Position numbers and translations under genes: made by a program | From: Nymphaea colorata | Taxonomy: Eukaryota; Streptophyta; Magnoliopsida; Nymphaeales; Nymphaeaceae | NCBI RefSeq assembly: GCF_008831285.2 | Contig: NC_045139.1 | Location: 30,973,706 to 31,037,705 of the forward strand | Length of the DNA stretch: 64,000 nt | Direction of reading: 5' to 3' | The notes under the pieces: generated by a model | Told to the model about the DNA's origin: nothing | Databases searched by the model: none | The model's input: the letters and a program-made list of their open reading frames with translations, nothing else | Part shown: piece by piece, positions 1-10,933 of the stretch | Layout: every line of letters starts with the position of its first letter | Position numbering within the stretch: the first letter of the stretch is position 1

Positions 1-2230
1 GGCTTCCGAAAACCTTGGCTCCTAGGGTTTTAGTTGCCGGAAATCCTCTACACAAATGGAGGGTTTCCACCGCAATCCTTGTTTGGGCTCTTTTTTCTAT
101 TTTTAAACATCAGAAAATAGGGCTACATCTGCAAGGCAATGCTTGTATTTTGTTGCTTTTCTTTTCAAAATTTTAAGGCCCGAAAGAAGGTGCCGACCGG
201 ACTTGCCAGAGCCATTGCAGAGGGTCTGATAGATGTCCTCCAGCGACGGACGTCACCGACCAAAGCAGCAACAGCTAGCGGAGTGCTCCGATGTGCCTCG
301 GATTGGCCTTCTGCAACGTTCACATTTTTGCTTCCGGAATCGTCATCCCGCCCCAGCATTTGCTGAAGAGGAACTGATATTAACAATTTGAATTTGTTTC
401 CCTGGGCGACAGTGGATTTCCACGGGAGCAAACACGCCCAGGAGGCCTCGGTTGTCTTGATCTCTTTTCTTCTTGATTCACCGCAAATAAGCCTTCACCT
501 TGTAAGCTGTAACAAGTCTGGTTTTACACCAAACGAACCCAAACAGCCACTGTATATGACCACAAATATCTGTTCACACTCGTCATTCAATTAGCAGTAA
601 AATTAAAAGAAAAAAAGTTCATAGCTAATTGATTTTAAATATTGTCCAAAAATAAAAAAAATAATATGACCAATATCTGTTCATCTTTTATCAAAATGAT
701 CATCCCATCAGCACCATTATTGACGGCATTGCTATATGTTTGAATCCCAAGCCACAACATCACTTTTTAGAAATAGTTAAAAAAATGTATATATTCTTGT
801 TTTTATTGAAATAAAAGGTTGGGGTCTATTGTACATGAACGGTTTGTAGTTTAGAGGAGTAGCACCCATCAGAATCAAACTGACTACCTATCGTTCCTAG
901 ATATGGTATGCTCTTTGCGGCAGTTCTTTGTGTTGTGGAGTAAAAACTATTTAATTTCATTTTATATTTATAATTTTTAATCTGGACATCATATTTTTTC
1001 ATCCTTTTAATCACACGCACCCATGCTCCTGATTAATTTGGAGAAAAAAAAGTGAAGGATTTGAAAATCCTGGGGTGGTTCCATTGTATCATTCATTATG
1101 AAATATAATAATAATTGTCCTTCCACCTTTTAAGGTGAAACCAACAGACCATGTATGGGCACAACTAAGCATGAAATCAAACAGCTGGTTCTCTTCATGG
1201 CGAAGGGCCTTTGTGTATCATTTCGTTCGTTGTTTCGTCTACCACAAAGAAGTCTTCATCTTATAACTTGATTAGCTCAAGGGATTCTGCACAAAACAAA
1301 ACCAAAATGCGAAAAAAAGAGTTAAATACCCAAAAAAAAAAAATCCAAGGCCTGCTGTATATGAAAGCCCACTGCCATTGTATCAGAAGCCTTTACTCAC
1401 GATATCGGTCCGTTACCAAAATATTATAGGCGCTTTGATCTTTAGCATTTACGTAGAGGCTGTTTGTTAATGAGAACAATAACAACCGCTCTATGAATTT
1501 ACCCCAATTTGAGCATACTTATAAAATATTATGCCTATTAAGTTACTATCTGCCAATATCATATCAGTTCACACTAACGGTTTACATATAGAAGAAAATG
1601 TTTATAAACTGATTTTAAATATCTAAATAAAAAATAATATAGTCGATACCTGTTGATGTCTTATTAACAAATAATATAGTTAGTTCAACATTTGGACCTA
1701 CAATCCACACGCGTGACTCGTGTGCCTTAAGGAATGTGGATTGTAACACCCCAAAAATTTAATCTCGTATTAAAAATTGTGAGGATCTTCAAGGGTTTAT
1801 GAATCAAGGGCTCGAAGCCAAGAGTGGATCAGATTGTTACAGTAGCATTTGATTACTTCGGATTTGAAATCTTTGGATCTGATGCAACATGCTTTTCATG
1901 CTAAGGATCTTAGGTTAGATATAAGATACTTATTTTACTTTTTTTGCAATGAAAAAAAGATCTTAAGATTAGAGGAGGGAGTGTTTGACCTTAGGTCCAG
2001 GTTCTCCAATAAAGATGATGTCAAATCAGATGCTATCAAACCCCCCTTAAAGCTAGTTGGTGAGTTTAAACATGCACTTTAGAGGAACTAGAAACTCCTA
2101 TAAATATTTTATGAATCTACCATAAATATTGGGACAAATTTATGGAACAATTGTTCAAGTAATCAATGAATATGTCCGAATATTTAGACAAGCAAAGACA
2201 AATGGATAATCACTTACATGTTGCAATTGG
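1..2230. other. gene-free left flank
   Basis: I see no supportable gene here. The first 430 bases are less AT-rich than the rest and carry short overlapping open frames on both strands (139-366 plus, 165-431 minus), but neither translation resembles a family I know and no splice structure is evident. Near 1-40 there is a CCTAGGGTTTTAG tract of the kind common in plant 5' leaders, so this edge could be the 5' region of a minus-strand gene lying to the left; that is a guess. From about 600 on the DNA is AT-rich with low-complexity runs. A stretch near 1245-1300 weakly resembles 3655-3690 and 8186-8240, hinting at another decayed copy of the duplicated nsLTP flank. Confidence 0.5.
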
Positions 2231-2560
2231 TCAATGGGTCCATGGAAAACCAAGAGAGACTTGACAGAGAGACGGAAGGGCCGCCACCGCCCTCGGGTTA
2301 GGCCTGTACATACTAATCAGGCCTGCCACACACTTACACACACCCCTCCTCTCCTCAACCTCACTCGCCATGTTTTGCAGACTGGCAAGGGCATTGCAGC
2401 AAGGCGAGGCCGGCATCGGCCGAGGGAACCCATGCATAACAAAGTGTGAACAATTTGAGACAAGAAAGAGCACCAAGCCGCAGTCGACATCTGCGGCGGC
2501 CAAGTTCAACCTTAAGATCATGATCAACAATGAGAGCACCACCAGTCCTTTTCTATCCAT
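2231..2560 (-). pseudogene. nsLTP-like protein, frameshifted at C terminus (copy A)
   Basis: This is a non-specific lipid-transfer-protein-like gene: a small secreted protein with a hydrophobic lipid pocket held by an eight-cysteine motif. I chose the start at 2560 because it puts a signal peptide (MDRKGLVVLSLLIMILRL, then NLAAA) directly before the mature DVDC; the frame is open further upstream but that extension is charged. Visible cysteines are C1 (DVDC), C2 (SNC), CC, CKC and C7 (LPSLC). The frame ends in PWTH-stop, seven residues after the LGF that follows C7. One base out of frame, the DNA at 2243-2214 continues as an MDPLTNCNM-like ending that aligns with the last residues of the intact copy at 8922-9263, including its eighth cysteine. 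A one-base deletion near 2242-2250 therefore removes C8 and one disulfide. It is probably a pseudogene, although a truncated product cannot be excluded. No intron is seen. Confidence 0.75.
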
Positions 2561-3118
2561 GAAGCCCAGACAGGCTTGCTTCTGATCTGGTGGAGTTGGA
2601 CTCGAATGCTTTCTTTTCTTTTCAGGGTCTGAAACTTCATACATTGGCCTGGTATCTTTAAAGGGCTGGTGGTTAGCTCGGACCGGTTTGTCATGGACGA
2701 AGTGTGCTGCAATGTGGATTCAATGAGTTTGGTTTCAGCTTTGTCGGGTAGTTATGTCACAGAAAATTTGCAAGGCCAATGTGAAATTGATGACGAAAAT
2801 CATTCATGCATGGTGTCGTATTTGGTTTGGATCGAAACCAAGCAAACATTTCATTTGATAAACACACACATGCGTGCATGCACACGCACACAGAGAGAAA
2901 GGAGATGCCCATGTATACCAAAAGTTCATTAACAAAATCCAAATTTCTATGTTGTTTGCAGTTGCTTTTGTTTACTTATTCATATTTAATGGATAAAAAG
3001 TATCTTTTGTTAGAACCTGAGTTCCAATAAACTAAATATTATACTTCAAATGAAATTAAGGCTTGTGTCATTTTTAATATTCTATTCTAGGAAAATGCAG
3101 CACTGATCTATAGGGTGT

Positions 3119-3121
<3 letters not shown>

Positions 3122-3149
<28 letters not shown>
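3122..3149. repeat. (AT)n microsatellite
   Basis: An uninterrupted AT dinucleotide tract of about 14 units inside duplicated segment A. The corresponding place in segment B (around 7530) has no such tract, so it expanded after the duplication. Confidence 0.9.
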
Positions 3150-3154
<5 letters not shown>

Positions 3155-3778
3155 TAAACTGGCCTGTCGTTTCAAGAACATTGGCAACTTCTGCTTGTGT
3201 TTTCTCTTTTCAAGTCGTAATCAGAATTCGGGATACATTTTCATATTACTAATACCAACGGAAAAGTTCTCTTGCGACCCGGCCGTCACCTCCATATTTA
3301 CCAGTTAGATTAGTTTGCATGACTTTAATTTCTATGCCATAAAATGCATGCATAAGATTCTATTTTCTTATGAAAAGAGAAAAAATTATCCATGGGCATA
3401 TGCTTCTCAATAAATAGCACCCCTGCGGGTTCATAATTAAGGGGTGTTTGATGGTTTAGAATTATAATTCAAAAATGAAAATTCCAGAATCATAATTACT
3501 CCTCAAACTGTAATGGAATCAAAATTCATGGTTTCAGTTTCTCAATTCAAGAAACAAAATACCCTGTTTGTTTAAATAATTCTAATACCTTAAAAAATGA
3601 GCATTTTCATTCTAAAATTCCGTATTCTTCTTAAATTCTTTGTTCAACTTTTAGTAAGAATCTTCCATCTTCTTCAACCGAAAACACAAATTAGACCTTG
3701 GATTAATTAGATCACGTTTGGGTACTTCAATTGGAACTGCAACCATCTTGCTGCACACACATGGCTTTTGAGTGCATT

Positions 3779-4156
3779 TAAAGATGTCAATATGTCTGAT
3801 TTAAATTGGATATCCGATAGAACTGTTCCGAACAAATAGAGGATATGACACCAATTAATATTGGATTAAGAAATCATGTCGGATTTGGATTTAAGAAATG
3901 ACATCCGACCGAATTCACATTTAGATCAGATTTAGTGTTAATTAAAGGTCCTATATCTAATACTGTCATATTTTGTAAATCATAAAAAATTGATTCAAAA
4001 TTCAGTTTCAAATTTAAATAGGAATGTAAAAATTGGATTTTGGATTCGGATATATTCATTTGTATACGAATCTGAATTCAAATATATGAATATCTGAAAA
4101 AAAACATACAGAGTTAAAAGTGTATTTGATTTGAATCTAATCTGTTGACATCCCTA
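3779..4156. mobile_element. non-autonomous hAT-like element (MITE), 378 bp
   Basis: The ends form short terminal inverted repeats: 5' TAAAGATGTCAA, and the reverse complement of the 3' end reads TAGGGATGTCAA. The flanking octamers AGTGCATT (3771-3778) and AGTACACT (4157-4164) agree at 6 of 8 positions. The paralogous segment at 8321-8328 has one copy, AGCGCACT, with no insertion, so it is the empty site. Eight-base duplications are typical of hAT transposons. The interior is AT-rich, repeats GGATT/ATCCGA-like motifs and has no coding capacity. Confidence 0.8.
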
Positions 4157-4240
4157 AGTACACTAGACTTGAACCTAAGTCGTTTTGGTCTCAATGGATT
4201 GGGCTTAGTGCTTGAGGCATCCGAGACAAGTTCGAGCTGA

Positions 4241-7199
4241 TCATCATCCTAGATCCTCCAGCCTGAGTCTGATGCCACAGAAGAAGCTTAAGAAGAACAA
4301 GATGTTGGTTTCTTGACAACAAGTACCCAAACAAGAAGTAACAGCAAGGGGGTGTCGGGTAATCACAAGGTGAAAGTGAAGATGTGTACAACAGCCATGG
4401 AGATCTAGCTGCAACCAAGGCAACGTTTCAATCCTATGTAAGAAGATATTGCAGAAAAGCACTGCCAGTAAATGGCTTCTCACTGAATATTGCCTTCACA
4501 GAGATCATCGAGCTCAACTCAATCTAGACTGAGCACTTAGACACATCTATATTTGCTGCCACATACTTTGTGTATACGCATATGCATATGAAGATATTTT
4601 CAATGTGCATTCATATAACATACATATTAAGGTTATGTCAATACATATAAAGATTTCCAAGTGGGTTGGCATGGCGGGCAGGTTAAGGGCTGGTACACAG
4701 CCAGTTTTCATTTCAAACTTTTGTGGCATCAATTCTTTGTACTGCAAAAGGAACACACCGATATGCAAGTTGAAGCATAGCATATGAGGCACCGAAAGTA
4801 GCCTTAAACCCCATGAATACATAGGAAAGAGGGGAGGCTTCAGCCTTTACTTAGATGGTATGATTAATCTTCCACTTACCTGAATGTCCATACATATAAA
4901 GACGAAAAACTTTTTTGGCATGCTATGATTCTCATGCTCTTTTGCATCTCATTATAGATTTCAGAAAATTTAGTGTTAAATTCATCATAACATATGATTC
5001 AATTAAAACAGAGGGCAAACCATGAGTTGGTCAAAGCATGATTGAGCTAGCTTCAGACCAATTTATGAAACTTACGTTCCTCTATAAGTTTTTATTAATG
5101 TGGGAACCATTTTTACATTGCCGGAAATATACTATGAGTTTGCAGGTAAACCACTGGTAGGATATATGGTCGCGTTTGACAGCCTTCCATAAGGTCTTCA
5201 GGATTTGATAGCTATGGATTCTTGCTCAATAGAAAGTAAAGTAAAATGAGGATTTCAAGTCTAAACCTTAAGTTTGGTCTATGTAAGGGGCATAGAATAG
5301 TTGGCTGGACAAGTGGACAAGCAGAAAAGGTGTCATTTGTTCCCTTCTCGTAAGTGTTACTCCCTTATACTTTAATAAATGTGATCATGGCACTCTAGTT
5401 GATTCAGATGCAATCCAAAACCTCGGAGACAAGGGAAATGGAGGGCCTTCAGGTCTTCTTAAAGAGTAGGTTGTTGACCCCTTGAAGTTCCTCCAACATC
5501 CTTAGTTTGAGGAACTGTGAATTTGCAGGGAAACTTTTAGTCCGTCAGTTGTCCAAATCAAATCCAAGGATTTAAAATATGGAGTAATCAAACACCTCTG
5601 GACCTAAATTAGAAAGTAATCCAACACCTCTGGACCTAAATTAGAAAGTAATCAAACACCTCAAGATAACCAAACTGAAGATAAAATATTTTTCCCCTGG
5701 TAAAAATATTATAGAAGCGATGCACCCCACAAATTTTTATGGGACCCACCTGGACATTACTCAACTGCTGCTACTCTATTCAGAAAAGAAATTAGGACAA
5801 CTATTTATATAGTTGAACACGGAAGAACAGGCCACCTTTCAGTACTAGTCATAAAATTCTGGTAAAGAACAAAAGAATGAAAGGAAGATGGTTTAACTTT
5901 TCGATCAAACCTTGTGGTTGAAGTAATGTTGCTTGGAAAATTGTGTAATAAACAGGTGGAGTATGTACTCAGCAAGAAAGAATATGTACATCCTTTATAT
6001 TAAAAAAATGGAAGAGGAATACTTTAGCACAGAAAAGGGTTTTCAAATTTACAACCGACCTTAGAGGGCACGAAGCTGGTTATATACTCTACCTCTTTAT
6101 ATGTAATTTCATTAGTCATTTTAAGTATGACGAAAAAAAAAACTATGATTAATACAAAACTAAACTTTTTGCAAGGATAAAAACGAAAACCGCAAAAAAA
6201 AGATTTTTGTATTTGATAAAGGTAAAATTTGTTAGTCTGACATATCGTTATAATTAATATATCTCTTTAAGCAGTAAAAAAAAATTATTTTTTTGTCCCG
6301 CTTATAGTGTTATCTCACTATCTCATAAACATTATTTCATACTTATGTTTAGTGTTATGTCATATTATCTCATTATTTCATACATCCCTTCATTATCTTA
6401 TGCGCATCTCATACTTATTTTTAGTGTTATTTCATTATATCAGCAGTAAATAAATGACATCAATGACAGACCATGAATTGCTAATGGAAAGAAAACTCAT
6501 GCTTAATTCTGTCTTGCCAACTCAGGGGATCAATAACGAGGCATCTTCCAAAACCGGTCCTACCCGAAAGAGAGAGAAAGAGAAAGACACACACACACAC
6601 ACATGATGAAATGAAACACCTTAGATAAAGAATGATTGTTTGAACTTAACCAGAAGTTCGACTACAAAAGACTTTCACCATGGCAGTAATCTCAATCCGA
6701 AGGTTAAAGAGCAAAACCTGAAAATCATGAACCTCCCTGTAAAGAATATGTTAATCTTCATCATCCAAATCTAAGCAACGGACCCAAGTTCGCCACAGCA
6801 AGCACTATCGCTTTGATCTCCAAATATATATTGGGCCAAAGAGAAGATCACGTGCAAAAGAAGGATATGATATCGATGGGGAAGAATGATGTGCCGTGAT
6901 GTGTGATACATTTTTTGAACTTCCTCGCTTCTCCAAAATATATTACATGAGTTTTCTTTCTCTTTACCACATATGACACACTGACTTAGCCAAATATAAA
7001 TCCCGAGATCATTCCTAAATGGGTGTAAGTCTAATTCCTAAGAATTATGACATGCATAAATGGAGTTTTGAAACTGATGAGGTGAATGGATTAGGTGCAT
7101 GTTTATGCTACATTGAATAAAATTTGATAAGTGATCACCATTTTTTGGTATTGTCGTCAATTGTTTAAGAACTTCCAAATGTCCTTCCAAAATGCATCA
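4241..7199. other. gene-free AT-rich stretch
   Basis: No gene is recognised between the duplicated segments. The open frames near 4191-4483 and 4547-4822 (minus) give no family match and no splice context. Visible structure is limited to the 32-bp tandem repeat at 5583-5667, a GA-then-CA simple repeat near 6570-6602, and a stretch at 6290-6450 with several recurrences of a TTAGTGTTAT/CATACTTAT-like motif. Confidence 0.6.
5583..5667. repeat. 32-bp tandem repeat, about 2.6 copies
   Basis: Units starting AGTAATCAAACACCTC recur at 5583, 5615 and 5647 with a constant 32-base period. The middle unit differs by one base (CCAAC for CAAAC), and the third is partial. Confidence 0.9.
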
Positions 7200-8410
7200 A
7201 TAACATCCAAATTTCTATGTTATTTGCGGTTGTTTTTATTTGCTTATTTATATTTAATGGATAAAACCAGGGGCAGAGGCATGTGTGGGCGACATGTAGA
7301 CAATTGCCCACACAAAGTCAGATACTTATTTTTTTGTTGACGCTTTTATGTTAATGCCTCTTAAAATTTTAAAATTTATTACTGGTGCGGCTCGGCCCCT
7401 AGATAAAACGTTTTCCCTTGATGGATCCTGAGTTCCAAAATAAATATTATACTTCAAAAGAAATCAAGGCTGGTGCTTTTTTTTATACTTCAAAAAAATG
7501 CATCACTTATTTAATGCGGTATGGAGTCCTATGTATATGTATATCAATTATTTTGAATTTTGATCATTATGATGCTACCAGAATGGGACTGTATATGCAA
7601 TCCAGTATGAAATTAAACTGATTATTTCAAGCACATTGTCATACATTTTCTTGTTGTTAGTGGACTCCTCTAGAAAAGTTCTTATCTTGCTATCTGTCAC
7701 CTCCATATATGTTTTCCCATTTAGATTGGTATTACATGGATGTAGTTTCTATGCCATAAAATGCATGCATATGATTATATTATCTTATAAAATAGGGAAA
7801 AAAATTTCCACATGAATATATCCTTCTCAAGAATAGCTAGCAGTCCTGCGGGTTCGTAAAGGACAAATGCTTCTCTGACGCTTCTTTTTTGTGCAGAAGA
7901 TACTCAAGTTCTAGGATTTTAGCGACTTTTTTGCCGTCAGTAAGAGCCCTTCTTTTGCTGTATAAGAAAAACAAGTCCAAGGCTGCTAAAAAGTATCATA
8001 AACTATTATTAATAATACCATAAACCATCGTTCCTAATACTACATATAATTTATTTTACCAACTTTTTTTAAATAAGCACAATTAGTCAAAATACATTTA
8101 TTTCCCAAAACTCTATTTCTATGGAAATTTGTTAACTCAACTTGCACCCGTGAAGCTGCTGAAACTCTTTCTTCCAACTTTTGGTAAGAAGCCTCCATCT
8201 TCTTCGCTTGCATTCAAGGGATTCTGCAACCAAAAACAACAACTAAGTCATTGATTAATTAGACACATTTGGCCACTTCAATTGAACGGCATCCATCTTG
8301 TTGAACACCCATGGCTGTTGAGCGCACTAGACTTGAGCCTACGTCGTTATCGTCTCAGTGGGTTGAGCTTAGGGCTCCAGTCGATCGAGACAAGTTCGAG
8401 CTGACCAGCT
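7200..8410. repeat. duplicated segment B (partner of 2935-4240)
   Basis: This is the partner of segment A, in the same orientation. It lacks the hAT insertion found in A and has its own unmatched insert at about 7866-8160. A further small insert-like stretch at about 7268-7405 begins with a GGGGCAGAGGC motif, ends with GGCTCGGCCCCTAG, and contains a GTGTGGGC...GCCCACAC hairpin. Segment B precedes nsLTP copy B, whereas segment A follows copy A, so more than one duplication or a loss is needed to explain the order. Confidence 0.7.
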
Positions 8411-8921
8411 ATCAATTGAATTGATCAATGGCTAGATTTAAAGCAGTTGATTTTAAAAACCTTCTTAAAATTTGATTTATGCCTGGGAGATTCAATAAAG
8501 TAAGATCATTATTTGAGGCATTTTCAAATGTAATGCATGCATCTAACTTTGAGAGGCAAGATTTACTACAAAAGATGGCATTATGACAAATCTAGTCCTT
8601 TTAAGCATTCAATGAACATAGATATAAGCATAATGGGTTTGTTTGGCCGTTAGAATGCTCTGTGAGTATTCTATGAATCTACCTTGAAGATTAAAACAGA
8701 TTCAGGGACACCTAGTTCTGGTGTGTCATGAATCTACTTCAATCTTTGAGACAGATTTATGAAGCACTCACAAAGTGCTTGACTTATCAAGTGACACAAA
8801 TAGTTAGAGTTCCATGGAGAAGGTCTAGTTCAACCATAATTCAAATCCTACATGCTACACCTTATTCTCTACCAAAGTTGCTTAAACTTGTTCAACATGA
8901 CCATGAGAGAGTGGAGAACAC

Positions 8922-9263
8922 TTACAAGTCACAATTTGCCCTGGGATCGAGGGGAATGCCAAATGGAATCTCACAAAGAGAAGGAAGGCCATCCACGGCA
9001 GTCAGGTTCGGACTGTACATACTCATCAGGCCCACCAGGCACTTGCAAACATCCCTCCTGTCTTCAGGTTCACTGGCTATGTTGTGCAGGCTGTCCAAGG
9101 CATTGCAACAGGGCGAGTCGACCGCCACATTCCGGGATCCATACATAACATAGTCCGAACAGCTTGAGGCAAGAGAAGCCACCGTGCTGCAATCTATGTC
9201 GGCCGCGGCCGGGTTCATCCATGAATCCATGATCAAAAGAGCTACTAGAAGTAGGGCTCTCAT
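8922..9263 (-). CDS. non-specific lipid-transfer protein, type I-like (copy B)
   Basis: A single-exon gene for a 113-residue secreted protein. The start at 9263 gives a signal peptide (MRALLLVALLIMDSWMNPAAA) followed directly by mature ADIDC. All eight cysteines are present with spacing C-X9-C-X16-CC-X19-C-X1-C-X21-C-X13-C. The CXC spacing and the last two loops fit type I nsLTPs; the 16-residue second loop is slightly longer than the usual 12-15. nsLTPs bind fatty acids or phospholipids in the apoplast and act in cuticle formation, signalling or defence; which of these applies here cannot be told from sequence. It is the intact partner of the frameshifted copy at 2231-2560. The upstream region (9264-9390) shares a GGTTTGTCATG block with that copy. 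Confidence 0.82.
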   Translation of the reverse strand: MRALLLVALLIMDSWMNPAAADIDCSTVASLASSCSDYVMYGSRNVAVDSPCCNALDSLHNIASEPEDRRDVCKCLVGLMSMYSPNLTAVDGLPSLCEIPFGIPLDPRANCDL

Positions 9264-9752
9264 GTCGGCGAGTTGCAGTACTATGAATTTGAATTAGGGT
9301 TTGAGATTGATGATTCAGAGGTTGAGGTTGATTGGGGTTTTTAAAAGAGTTGGGGAGGAGGAGCTCATGAGACCGGTTTGTCATGAATTAGGTATGCTTC
9401 AATGTGGGTTGAATGAGTTCCTTTGTGCTCTAAGGGATAGACGTATCATAAACAATTGTAAGAGAAATGTGAAATAGTTGAAGAGACGGAGCTTTCTTTT
9501 AACAGTTCTACGTTCGGTTTTCTGTTCCTGTAATGGTAGAAATCGGACGATCTGTAGCTGGCATCCTTAGAACAAATGCAGCCTCAAGAGAGGCCATGCA
9601 GCAGTTGAGCCTCATGGCTTATGTGGGCAATCGCCCACATAGTCCTACAAAATTTGTTTATCGGAATATTATTTGTATCAGTTGCGGAGCTAAATATGAT
9701 GACACCAACCCATCAAAAATTTCATGGAGATAGTTCGAATTTAGATTGAAAT

Positions 9753-9952
9753 CAGGGGCGGAGTCAAGGTAGGGCTGCCCGCATGGACCTTGGCCCCACT
9801 TCAAAATTTTTTCTTAAAAAAATTTACATGTAAATTTAAAAAATTTCACTTGTTTTATATAAAAATTTTGAAAAATGATATTTCAATACTACCCAAAATT
9901 TATAAACTTTAATTCGGCCTCCCTTATAAAAAATTTCTGACTTCGCGTACTA
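9753..9952. mobile_element. short MITE-like element
   Basis: It begins CAGGGGCGGAGTCAAGG and its other end, reverse-complemented, reads TAGTACGCGAAGTCAGAA, so the ends are imperfect inverted repeats around (C)GGAGTCA. The interior holds GC-rich GGGCTGCCCGC and GGCCCC patches and AT-rich filler. This pattern is common in small non-coding plant elements. I could not define a target duplication, so the family is not assigned. Confidence 0.45.
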
Positions 9953-10134
9953 AGATGACTCAAGATGCCCATACCAAACTTGAATGTGTAATTCAAGGAA
10001 TCCGCAGTGAAAACAAACACCCTGTTAGAGCTCATTCAGCAGGGAGAATAATGACATATTACATTAATCTTTGAGATAGATACATGAAAACAATATGTTA
10101 CTAAATGTCAAATCATGAAACATGAATCTTAGAC

Positions 10135-10188
10135 ATGTGGTCATACCTTTCCCCAAAAGTAATGTGGTCATACCTTTCCCCAAAAGTA
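10135..10188. repeat. 27-bp tandem duplication
   Basis: The unit starting ATGTGGTCATACC occurs twice, at 10135 and 10162, with no differences seen. Confidence 0.92.
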
Positions 10189-10769
10189 ATGATAATCAAG
10201 CTAATTTGAAGATGTATTTGTTTAGTGCTTTCAATTTTTAGAGAGAAAGTATGTCAAAAGTACATTTGGAGAGTTCACCCATCCAAGGTATTTTCATGAC
10301 TTTATTTCAACGATTTTATAAAATACCATCGAGTTATAATACACTAGCTCCAACTTTTTTATTTTAGCGTGCTCATAGTAAAAGGGAATTGGAAAGTAAT
10401 ATCGATTTTTCAACTTGTAAAGCATTAAATTAATATGATTTTAATACATTGATATTGTCACATATTACTCAAACAAAGAGTGCAGTAATCACTTGCATTA
10501 TCTTACACTAAGGATATTTTTTATCATCAATATTTTTCCCTTAGTCACTATCATATTTTTTCCACCAAAGACATAAATAATGAGTCTACGACTCACAGAG
10601 GGCCACGTCAAAGTACGTATGTAAGATTTTTTCTTTTTTTTTTCACAAAAAGGAAAAAAAAATCGACTTCAGACTGAGACCCGAACCAAATTCAACCATA
10701 CACTACCCGACCCGCTCCAAACGCCACGGCTCTCCAGTGAGGCCGTCCGGACTCTGGAGGAAGGCTCCA

Positions 10770-10933
10770 CTTCGGCACCTCTCTCTCTCTCTCTCTGACT
10801 CTCTCCCTCTCTGTTTCCCTCGCTCTGCCTCACACACAGCTCTCTCTAGGGTTTCTGAATTCGGAGGGAGAGAGGAAGAAGAAGAAGAAGAAGTAAACAA
10901 GCTGCAACAGAGAAAGAGGATCGGAGCCAGGCT
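10770..10933 (+). promoter_or_regulatory. CSN1 5' leader with CT-rich tract
   Basis: A pyrimidine-rich tract (CT repeats at about 10781-10820), then a TAGGGTTTC block and a GA/GAA-rich stretch, precede the CSN1 start. CT-rich tracts near the transcription start or in the 5' UTR are common in plant housekeeping genes. I see no clear TATA box at a convincing distance. The exact transcription start cannot be placed from sequence. Confidence 0.5.

Larger units (their letters stand above)
2935..4240. repeat. duplicated segment A next to nsLTP copy A
   Basis: This segment matches 7200-8410 in the same orientation with many substitutions and indels. Shared blocks include the CCAAATTTCTATGTT stretch (2939 and 7207), the ATGCATGCATA and CCTGCGGGTTC blocks (about 3345-3435 and 7760-7860), the CTCCATCTTCTTC-like block (about 3660 and 8190) and the ACTAGACTTGA...GACAAGTTCGAGCTGA block (about 4160-4240 and 8325-8405). 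It is interrupted by the insertion at 3779-4156, and 3438-3640 is not alignable with the other copy. Such shared flanks show that the nsLTP copies come from duplication of a larger block. Confidence 0.75.
9384..10700. other. intergenic stretch between nsLTP B and CSN1
   Basis: No gene is supported. A perfect 9-bp hairpin (TATGTGGGC, loop AATC, GCCCACATA) lies at 9620-9641. A small inverted-end element is at 9753-9952, a 27-bp tandem duplication at 10135-10188, and the rest is AT-rich sequence. Confidence 0.6.

Noticed and set aside
165..431. 88-codon minus-strand open frame at the left edge
   Set aside because: It reads as a low-complexity Ser/Ala/Arg mix without a recognised domain; it could be part of a gene outside the window but cannot be supported.
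8728..9153. 141-codon plus-strand open frame
   Set aside because: Its second half is the antisense of nsLTP copy B, and its first half shows no recognisable protein or splice context.
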